Shown here piece by piece: positions 1 to 6,870 of a DNA stretch of 41,235 nt. The DNA is from Chryseobacterium sp. Leaf404 (GTDB lineage: Bacteria; Bacteroidota; Bacteroidia; Flavobacteriales; Weeksellaceae): NCBI RefSeq assembly GCF_001424145.1, contig NZ_LMQM01000017.1, forward strand, positions 86,311 through 127,545. Reading direction: 5' to 3'. The notes under the pieces were generated by a model, which saw only the letters and a program-made list of their open reading frames with translations, ran no database searches and was not told the DNA's origin. Both the position numbers and the translations under genes were made by a program. Within the stretch, counting starts at the first letter, position 1, and each line of letters begins with the position of its first letter.

Positions 1-645
1 ATACGACCGTTATTAAGAGGACGAGATATAAAACGTTATTCGTTTGATTTCGCTGATTTATATATTCTTACAACCTTCCCAAGCTTGAATGTAGATATTG
101 ATTCCTTCCCTGCTGTAAAAGAGCATCTTCTGAGCTTTGGATATGATAGATTAAAACAAACAGGTGATCAAGGAGCTAGAAAAAAGACCAATAATAAGTG
201 GTTTGAAACACAGGATAGCATAAGTTATTGGGAGGATTTTTCTATACAAAAAATAATGTATCCAAATATGACTAAATTTTTACCGTTCTATCTCGATGAT
301 AAGGGATTTATGCAAAATGATAAATCTTTTATGATCACCGGTACGCATCTCTCATATTTAACTGCATTTTTAAATTCATCACTTTTTAAGTATTGCTTTA
401 TTGATAATTTTCCTGAACTACAAGGAGGAACAAGAGAAATAAGGAAAATATTTCTAGATAAAATACCTGTTTTAAAAGTAGACGATCAACTAAACTATCA
501 ATTTGAAAAGTTAGTTAGTCAAATCCAAAGTTCTAAAAGAGTGGGCAATCGGGAATTGGAATTAAATATTGACCAAATGATTTTTGACTTATATGACTTG
601 TCTGTCGACGAAAGAAATGAGATTGGCTTTATTGAGATTCAATAA
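1..645 (+). CDS. Type IIG restriction-modification enzyme, C-terminal part (5' end outside window)
   Basis: The reading frame is open from base 1, so this is the 3' end of a longer gene and not a small gene starting near base 85. The first residues (IRPLLRGRDIKRY) match a segment in the last quarter of the complete type IIG protein on the opposite strand (IRPILRGRDIKKY). The remainder resembles a TaqI/Eco57I-type C-terminal target-recognition domain, including a W-F-E-x-Q-D...Y-x-E-D-F stretch and a closing 'LDKIPV' segment. This part of the family recognises the DNA sequence that is methylated and cut. The methylase motifs must lie upstream, off the window. The gene converges with its paralogue and overlaps it by 17 bases. 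Family assignment is fairly safe; whether the whole gene is intact cannot be seen. Confidence 0.8.
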   Translation: MRPLLRGRDIKRYSFDFADLYILTTFPSLNVDIDSFPAVKEHLLSFGYDRLKQTGDQGARKKTNNKWFETQDSISYWEDFSIQKIMYPNMTKFLPFYLDDKGFMQNDKSFMITGTHLSYLTAFLNSSLFKYCFIDNFPELQGGTREIRKIFLDKIPVLKVDDQLNYQFEKLVSQIQSSKRVGNRELELNIDQMIFDLYDLSVDERNEIGFIEIQ

Positions 646-647
646 AG
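627..647. repeat. Palindrome covering both stop codons of the convergent type IIG genes
   Basis: Nine-base arms CTTTATTGA and TCAATAAAG are perfect inverted repeats around three central bases. Because the two paralogous genes meet tail to tail here, the palindrome encodes the end of both proteins (FIEIQ-stop on plus, FIESQ-stop on minus). It may act as a weak bidirectional hairpin. It also marks the junction of two genes related in inverted orientation. Confidence 0.7.
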
Positions 648-3600
648 TCTATCTCTTCTGCATCGAGTGCAAATAAACTATAGATCTTCTGATTAACTTC
701 AATTTCTAATTGGTCAGTATTTATATTCTCGGACTTTTGACTTTGAATTTCTTTAGAAAGATTTGTGAGAGATTTTTCAATTAAAGGATCCAAATTCATA
801 GGAACTCTCAACTGTTCAATATAGATTTTAATCCATCTTGTTGTTCCTACTCCTGAAGTTGCTGCAAGTTTGGTAAAATACCACTTGCACACATTTGAAT
901 TTAGAAATGAGACGAGATACTCTAATCTTTCGCCGTTAATGAAGAAAATCGTATTATTTATTAAATAATTATTGTTGTCAAGATAAAAGTTAGGATTGTT
1001 AGTCAGTTCAATCCATACAATTTTTGGTCTATAAAAATCCTCCATATAAGCACAGTTCCTCAAATTGTAAGGTGTATTTCCTTTATCCGTCCTTTTATCA
1101 AGCTGAATATAATAGAGATCGAGATGTTTCTTAATAGCGGGATAATCATCTATGTCTACTGGCTTTAGGCCTTTTTCCTTAATTCCATTATGAGTATTGA
1201 TTAGCCATAAATCGCTGTCTTCATAACTATACTTTTTTATGTCTCTGCCACGTAAAATAGGTCGTATAATTTCTTCACTTTTAGGATCCTTGTCTATAAG
1301 CTCTCTGCGCTTAGCTCCATCTATTATAAATGCATCATTAAAACCTGTTTTGATTCCATAATTTATCTTTATATCCCAATCTTTTAATGCAGTGCCAATC
1401 TTCTCAATTTTATCTTTTATTGTTTGTTCTAGAGGAGAAAGTATAACCCAACTTCCGGCACTTGAAAATGGTGAGGTTGACGAATTCTGTCTAAAATAAT
1501 CGCTCAAATTAATTAACAGCTTTTCTTTGACAACACAAGCTTCCGTTTGTTGTCTATTTTTATCCTTGGTAAAAGTCAGAATGTTAGTATCAACTGTTGC
1601 AGTATCAAAAATCTGATTACCTGAAAAATCTATTAGGACTTCAGGATTTGTTTTCTCTGCAAAAAATTTACGTAAGCTTTCCCCGTAAGCAGCTCTCATC
1701 CATTTGTTAGAAGTAATAAATGTCAATATGCCTTTTGGCTTGAGAATATCATATCCTAATTCATAAAATAGGCTGTAAATATCTCCTGTTTTAGCATAGG
1801 TCTCATACTCCATTTGCTGCAGCGCATCACTTTCAGCTCCCATCTTCTGTAACTGTATGTATGGTGGATTACCAATGATAGCATCAAAACCAATAAAATT
1901 ACCTTCGTGATCCAAAACTTCAGGAAACTCAAACCTCCATTCAAAAGCATTTTCATAGATCTTATTATTTTTGATCTCTTCAATAAAATCTTCAATCTTT
2001 TTTATTTTCCCTTCCAACACTTTTTTATCCTTCTGTTGAGCCTTTGATAGGCTCGCTTCAAAAAGTTGCTCACTTTGATATTTTGTATAATATTCACCTC
2101 TCAATAAATTAAGAGATTTTATTTCTTTACCATTCTTGCTGATTTCCGTTCTGAATCCAGTTTTTATGTCATTAATAAGTTGTTCTAATTCCCATTTTTG
2201 AGACTTGCTTTCTGCATTTCGGTACTGATCAACAGCTTCTTTATATTTTTCAATCGAAATTCCGGACTTTTTAAGAGCTGATGCCAAGCTACTTTCCAAT
2301 CCAAAACGGTTGATCAGTGAATTCCCATTTTTAATATTAATATCAATATTAGGAAGTGTTTCTAATTCATTCTCAGATTTGTAGTATGCATTCTTTAACA
2401 ATTCGATCCAGAGACGAAGTCTGCAAATCTTAACAGAATTTGGATTGATATCCACACCAAACAAACAGTTTTCAATGATCGACTGCTTTTCGTGAAACAT
2501 TGTTTCCTGAATCCGCTGACTTTCTTTGACTTTAGGATTATACTCAAAGAGTTCACCATTTTCATCCGTAATAATTAATTCATCATTCTGTACTTCAATA
2601 TTATATCCCTTCAACATCTTTCCGGATTTATCAACTAAAATACCCAGATCATTTTTGATTGCTATCAATTCGTTGAGAGCTGATACTAAAAAGTGACCAG
2701 AACCAACCGCAGGATCACACACGCGTAGTGAATTTACTATTTCATTTGCTTCCTGAATATTACTTATTTTATTGTGCAGGTCAACAACTGAATCATAGTT
2801 CCAATCTTTGATCTCATTAAATTTCTGAATAACTGCCTTACGTAACGTCTCATTGCACATGTACATAGTTATAAAGCCCGGCGTATAAAAACTTCCGTCT
2901 TTATAGCCATTGATCTTCTCAAAGATCAGCCCTAAGACAGATGCATTGATCAATGTTTTGTTTTCTTCTAAAATATCTGCTGTGCCTTCACTCGCAAAAT
3001 CATAAGAATCTAAAAACTCAAATAGATATTCAAGCGTTGTTAATTCGCCTATTCTCTTTTTTCCTGTTCCATCTTTCAGAACTGTTGTAGAAAGTATTGG
3101 TATTTTCTTTTCGTCCTTCAGGTTACTTATGATAAGAGTAGAATGCTCTAATTCTGTTGGCTCAAAAAGAGAACTATTTAAATAAGGTACTTTTTCATAT
3201 ACTTTCTTTACATCATCATTTCTATCGTCATTCTTTCTCGCTAAAACCTGAAAAAACAATGTGTTCAGGTCATCATATTGTCTAATTTTTTTAAAATTTA
3301 AAAAAAGAAAAGATCTATCTCCTTTATGATAAGTGACAAGTTGCCCCTCCATCAGTTTTAGAAAAAGTACTCTGTTAATCCAAGTTATATTGAGTTCTAG
3401 CGCAATGTTGAATAATCTTTCTTCATATGAATCACCGTATAAAAAAGGTTTGCTAATCCTATTTACCTTATCTAAAGAATCTAATTGAATGATGGTATCT
3501 TCTAACAATGACCCTGAATTTCTTTGTGCAGGTTTATTTCGCTCAATCAATCGCTTACCACCTTCCTTCGTCTCTGTTAATCCAATGATATGTAGTAGCT

Positions 3601-4360
3601 CATTATAAAAACTCTTATCTAAAGTATTACTGTCATTGATAAATGGAAGTTTTAGCAAGTGGGCTGCACTGAAGATTTTAAAAATTCCAATCAGCTTATT
3701 ATCATCTTTTTGAGAATTGCTTTTTATGATAGATTCGTAATCCTTTAAATTCAAATAGGTGAATTCTAACTGTCCAACTACTTCATCTAAAAATGGCTTT
3801 GCAATTTCTTTATAAAATACGTCTGTTGATATTCCTGAAAGTCTTTTTGTCTCAAAATCTTCAAATTGCTTAACTAACTTTTTGTTCTTAGCGAAGAATT
3901 GTTCGAATTGATAGGCATCAAAAATGAACCATTCATAAACATTGGTGACGATAAGATGTTTTAACTCCAAATTTTTATGGGTTATTCTTTCTCTAAGAAA
4001 ATATAATAACAATTCCTGAAGAGCCTTGGCATTGAGTTTTTTCGCACTTATCATCTCCGAAGAGTTACTAATGCTTTTTGTCTCGATGATCACACCTACC
4101 GGACTAGCGGCAGTTTTATCATTATGTATAACTAGATCATTACGACCTTTAGTGTTGATATAAAAATCACTTTCGAAACCATTTTTTTTCAGAAAATCTA
4201 TGATAAGATTTTTTTGGAACTCTTCTGATTCTTTTACATTAATCCTTTCAAAAAGTGTTGTTAAGTTATATTTGAAAATTTCGATGTCCTTTCTGCTCGG
4301 TTTTAGCTTTAAAAAGGATTTGTTAAGAGCTTTATGAGGCGTAAGTATTTTTGATGACAA
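629..4360 (-). CDS. Type IIG (Eco57I-like) restriction-modification enzyme, N6-adenine methylase with fused nuclease
   Basis: A 1243-residue single-chain enzyme expected to methylate adenine with S-adenosylmethionine and to cut unmodified DNA. The N-terminal region has a candidate PD-(D/E)xK nuclease core (N-D75-L-V-I ... I-I-E93-T-K95). Methylase motif I (D-P-A-V-G-S-G-H-F) lies near residues 548-558 and catalytic motif IV (N-P-P-Y) near residue 830. The C-terminal third resembles a TaqI_C-type specificity domain and is paralogous to the partial gene at the window start. It lies 21 bases downstream of the DUF1016 gene on the same strand, so the two are probably one transcript. Length fits the family. 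Alternative labels would be a plain Eco57I-domain methylase or a PglX-like methylase, but no other BREX genes are seen. Confidence 0.88.
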   Translation of the reverse strand: MSSKILTPHKALNKSFLKLKPSRKDIEIFKYNLTTLFERINVKESEEFQKNLIIDFLKKNGFESDFYINTKGRNDLVIHNDKTAASPVGVIIETKSISNSSEMISAKKLNAKALQELLLYFLRERITHKNLELKHLIVTNVYEWFIFDAYQFEQFFAKNKKLVKQFEDFETKRLSGISTDVFYKEIAKPFLDEVVGQLEFTYLNLKDYESIIKSNSQKDDNKLIGIFKIFSAAHLLKLPFINDSNTLDKSFYNELLHIIGLTETKEGGKRLIERNKPAQRNSGSLLEDTIIQLDSLDKVNRISKPFLYGDSYEERLFNIALELNITWINRVLFLKLMEGQLVTYHKGDRSFLFLNFKKIRQYDDLNTLFFQVLARKNDDRNDDVKKVYEKVPYLNSSLFEPTELEHSTLIISNLKDEKKIPILSTTVLKDGTGKKRIGELTTLEYLFEFLDSYDFASEGTADILEENKTLINASVLGLIFEKINGYKDGSFYTPGFITMYMCNETLRKAVIQKFNEIKDWNYDSVVDLHNKISNIQEANEIVNSLRVCDPAVGSGHFLVSALNELIAIKNDLGILVDKSGKMLKGYNIEVQNDELIITDENGELFEYNPKVKESQRIQETMFHEKQSIIENCLFGVDINPNSVKICRLRLWIELLKNAYYKSENELETLPNIDINIKNGNSLINRFGLESSLASALKKSGISIEKYKEAVDQYRNAESKSQKWELEQLINDIKTGFRTEISKNGKEIKSLNLLRGEYYTKYQSEQLFEASLSKAQQKDKKVLEGKIKKIEDFIEEIKNNKIYENAFEWRFEFPEVLDHEGNFIGFDAIIGNPPYIQLQKMGAESDALQQMEYETYAKTGDIYSLFYELGYDILKPKGILTFITSNKWMRAAYGESLRKFFAEKTNPEVLIDFSGNQIFDTATVDTNILTFTKDKNRQQTEACVVKEKLLINLSDYFRQNSSTSPFSSAGSWVILSPLEQTIKDKIEKIGTALKDWDIKINYGIKTGFNDAFIIDGAKRRELIDKDPKSEEIIRPILRGRDIKKYSYEDSDLWLINTHNGIKEKGLKPVDIDDYPAIKKHLDLYYIQLDKRTDKGNTPYNLRNCAYMEDFYRPKIVWIELTNNPNFYLDNNNYLINNTIFFINGERLEYLVSFLNSNVCKWYFTKLAATSGVGTTRWIKIYIEQLRVPMNLDPLIEKSLTNLSKEIQSQKSENINTDQLEIEVNQKIYSLFALDAEEIDFIESQ

Positions 4361-4381
4361 TGTTTTAGTTTTTATTGATGG

Positions 4382-5446
4382 TTATCCAATTTGTTTTTTT
4401 AGTTCTTCTTTACTGGGAAGAATAGCTTTATACTCTTTAGCAAAAATGGTATTGTTGTTTTCTGGTAGTGTAAATTCAATCACGGTTTTATTTTCTTCCT
4501 TACAGAGAATAATTCCGATCGTCGGGTTTTCTTCTTGCAGCTTCACTTTCCTGTCGTAATAGTTAACATACATTTGCATTTGTCCGATATCCTGATGGGT
4601 CAGTTTACCGATCTTCAGATCAAACAGCACAAAGCATTTTAGCAACCGGTTATAAAAGACCAGGTCTACAAAAAAACTGTCCCCCTCGAAAGTGAACCTG
4701 CGTTGCCTACCCTCAAATAAGAATCCTTTCCCCAATTCCATCATAAAATGCTCCAGCTTATTGATGATCTCTGTTTCCAGATCACTTTCAGAGTATCGGT
4801 GATCGTGTTTTAGATCAAGGAATTCCAAAACATAATGACTTTTTAGTATGTCTGTGGGCTTTTCTACAATTTGACCTTCTTGTGCCAATTGCGTAACACC
4901 TTCTTTATCCTTGCTTAGTGCCAATCTTTCGTATAGTGCCGAATTAAATTGTCTTGTAAGTTCTCTGACGCTCCAATTGTTTTGAGTGGCCTCTATTTCG
5001 TAAAAATTTCTCTCATTTTCATCTTCAATTTTCATCAGCTGAATATAATGGGACCACGACAGTGTAAATACAGAAGTACGAGACGGTGTTTCGTAATTTG
5101 GATCCTGCACAGAAATACGAGACAGTGTTTCGTATTTTCCGGAAGCATTGTTTACTTCCTGAGAAATTCTTTTTTGGAACATTAAATAAAATTTCCTCAT
5201 CCACTGAAGATTGTCGACCGAGTATCCTCTTCCGAATTCTTCTATCAGCTGTTTACTGAGATTTTTAAGCGTCTCTTTTGAATATTCAGCTCTATCTCTA
5301 CCACTTTGTTCATCCTCAACAATAATTTCACCTATTTGAAAATAGGTCATTATCATCGTCATATTAATATTTCGGACGATCTTACTTTTGGCATTTTCAA
5401 TTAAATGCTTAACAGAGCTATAAAGATTGGACGATAATGGATGCAT
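4382..5446 (-). CDS. DUF1016 / YhcG-family PDDEXK nuclease domain protein
   Basis: A 354-residue protein with the two-part DUF1016 layout. An N-terminal helical half carries G-R-G-Y-S-V-D-N-L-Q-W-M-R-K-F-Y and the L-S-W-S-H-Y motif. The C-terminal nuclease-like half carries F-V-D-L-V-F-Y-N-R-L-L-K-C-F-V-L-F-D-L-K followed by the conserved H-Q-D-I-G-Q-M-Q-M-Y-V-N-Y-Y-D. The family is common beside restriction-modification genes and in defence islands; its biochemical role is not settled. The gene precedes the type IIG gene by 21 bases and probably shares its promoter. The linker before LSWSHY holds a near-tandem 13-residue repeat. Family call is firm; function is inferred from family and context. 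Confidence 0.9.
   Translation of the reverse strand: MHPLSSNLYSSVKHLIENAKSKIVRNINMTMIMTYFQIGEIIVEDEQSGRDRAEYSKETLKNLSKQLIEEFGRGYSVDNLQWMRKFYLMFQKRISQEVNNASGKYETLSRISVQDPNYETPSRTSVFTLSWSHYIQLMKIEDENERNFYEIEATQNNWSVRELTRQFNSALYERLALSKDKEGVTQLAQEGQIVEKPTDILKSHYVLEFLDLKHDHRYSESDLETEIINKLEHFMMELGKGFLFEGRQRRFTFEGDSFFVDLVFYNRLLKCFVLFDLKIGKLTHQDIGQMQMYVNYYDRKVKLQEENPTIGIILCKEENKTVIEFTLPENNNTIFAKEYKAILPSKEELKKQIG
5071..5139 (-). repeat. Two-copy 39-bp tandem repeat inside the DUF1016 gene
   Basis: Two copies start at 5071 and 5110 (period 39 bases) and share a core such as TACGAGAC-R-GTGTTTCGTA. In protein they give KYETLSRISVQDP followed by NYETPSRTSVFTL, a 13-residue unit used twice in the linker just before the LSWSHY motif. 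The period is a multiple of three, so copy-number change would keep the frame. Confidence 0.8.
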
Positions 5447-5451
5447 AATTA

Positions 5452-5480
5452 CAAATTTAGTATTATTTCTTTATTACAAT
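5452..5480 (-). promoter_or_regulatory. Candidate Bacteroidetes promoter for the DUF1016-type IIG operon
   Basis: On the minus strand TTG is followed after 17 bases by TAAATTTG, a perfect match to the Bacteroidetes -7 consensus TANNTTTG. Only five bases separate the -7 element from the ATG at 5446, so transcription from it would give a leaderless or nearly leaderless mRNA, unless a later start codon is used. Confidence 0.5.
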
Positions 5481-5931
5481 CCACCAAGATATGGTGTGAA
5501 TTATAATTTTGACGTACACCAAAGCGACTGGCTTCATTTGGCAGCCATCTGCTGTTGTGGGATCACAAAAGATAACTGTAGAAAAAATACACTTTTAATA
5601 ATGTTCAGATTCAATTTGGATCTACTGAACTCATGCAAGTTAACGCAAAATCAATTAGAAATACATTGTTATTCTTCAATTTAAACTATCAGCATATTAA
5701 AGATCAAGCTCAAAGTAAAAAGCTTATCAATCAGAAATTCCTCTCAAAAATTCAATGCTCTTAATGCTGCCTCTCTGGGTTTTCAAAATTGCTATCAGAA
5801 ATTCGATTGTATAAACTAATTGATCACACCATTAAAACTAATTTTTAATTTTCTTTACGGGAAACCATAATATGGCGCACAAAAAATTATCTACTTTTAC
5901 AATTAATTTTCTTAATTTCACTAAAATCCAT
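5481..5931. other. Intergenic stretch between divergent defence operons
   Basis: An AT-rich region between the DUF1016 and hamA genes. Short plus-strand ORFs here show no recognisable protein. An 11-base direct repeat (ATCAGAAATTC) occurs twice at about 5730-5800. A weak -7-like TACTTTTA near 5891-5900 is one base off consensus and could serve hamA. No RNA gene or mobile element seen. Confidence 0.5.
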
Positions 5932-5950
5932 ACTAATTTATTAAATTAGT
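5932..5950. promoter_or_regulatory. Perfect 19-bp inverted repeat upstream of hamA
   Basis: ACTAATTTATTAAATTAGT has two perfect 9-base arms around one central base and lies 26 bases before the hamA start codon. Position and symmetry suggest a repressor-type operator or a 5' UTR hairpin. No regulator gene sits beside it, so the binding protein is unknown. Confidence 0.5.
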
Positions 5951-5976
5951 TACAAAATAAAAACATAACCAACTTA

Positions 5977-6870
5977 ATGATTGAGAAAAATATCAAAGAA
6001 GATTTTTTGGAGTTATTTTACAATGATCTCTGTAATGAAGCACTTGAGAATAACAATACACTCAATCTTTTTACGCTAAAAGTAAAAAATAATGCCTTTG
6101 CCTATGATGAACTGATAAGTGAATTAGGTAACAAACTTTGCTATTTCGCACTTTCACGAAATCAGATCAACCAATTAAAAAAGGATGACAAACTAAATGA
6201 TTTAGTCAAGAAAGCAAAGTCAAAATTAAAGCATCACGCTGACAATGAAGGTGAATTAGGGGAAATCTTACTCTATTGTCTTCTTGAATCTCATCTTAAC
6301 GCCCCGAAAATCTTAACAAAATTAGAATTAAAGACCAATTCAAACGATTACGTTAAAGGTGCCGATGGTGTTCATTTGCTAAAAGTCAGTGACTCGGAAT
6401 ACCAACTCATTCTGGGCGAGTCAAAATTAAATTCTGATATTGGCAGGGGTATATACGAAGCCTTTGGGTCAATAGACAAGCTTTTAAAGTCAACATCAAA
6501 AATGGAATTTGAAATTGACCTAATCAACAGCGAGCTTGTGAAAGAGGCTTACGACGAGGATAGTTATGAGTTGTTAAAAAAAATTATTATTCCTAGCGCA
6601 AAAGAGGATGAAACTTATCTTGACTATTCTTTTGGAATTTTTTTAGGTTTTAATATAGAGATCAGTGCTGATGAAAGCAAATTAAGCAATAGTGATTTTA
6701 GAAAAAATATCAGGGAACGGATAAAACAAGATGTTATTAAGGCCAAAAACTCCTTAAACTTCCAGCTTAGGAAAAGTGGATATTCCGGATATACATTTTA
6801 CGTTTATGCCATACCTTTTTCAGATCTGAAAAATAAGAGAAAACACATAATAGAAAAAATTGTCGAATGA
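5977..6870 (+). CDS. hamA: HamA, DUF1837 nuclease of the Hachiman anti-phage system
   Basis: A 297-residue protein whose centre carries the HamA C-terminal (DUF1837) pattern: H-A-D-N-E-G-E-L-G-E around residues 87-96, then K-G-A-D130-G-V-H and L-G-E148-S-K150, which together form a PD-(D/E)xK nuclease active site. In Hachiman, HamA is the effector nuclease, held in check by the HamB helicase until phage or DNA damage is sensed; released HamA then degrades DNA. The stop codon overlaps the start of the next gene by four bases (ATGA), giving translational coupling with a helicase, which is the expected hamAB order. Catalytic residues appear intact. A 19-bp inverted repeat lies just upstream. Confidence 0.9.
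   Translation: MIEKNIKEDFLELFYNDLCNEALENNNTLNLFTLKVKNNAFAYDELISELGNKLCYFALSRNQINQLKKDDKLNDLVKKAKSKLKHHADNEGELGEILLYCLLESHLNAPKILTKLELKTNSNDYVKGADGVHLLKVSDSEYQLILGESKLNSDIGRGIYEAFGSIDKLLKSTSKMEFEIDLINSELVKEAYDEDSYELLKKIIIPSAKEDETYLDYSFGIFLGFNIEISADESKLSNSDFRKNIRERIKQDVIKAKNSLNFQLRKSGYSGYTFYVYAIPFSDLKNKRKHIIEKIVE

Noticed and set aside
85..645. A self-contained 186-residue gene starting with TTG at 85
   Set aside because: The same frame is open to base 1 and the upstream residues match the paralogous type IIG protein, so it is a gene cut by the window edge.
5427..5684. Plus-strand ORF over the start of the DUF1016 gene
   Set aside because: Odd composition, no recognisable domain, and it overlaps a firm gene start and its promoter.
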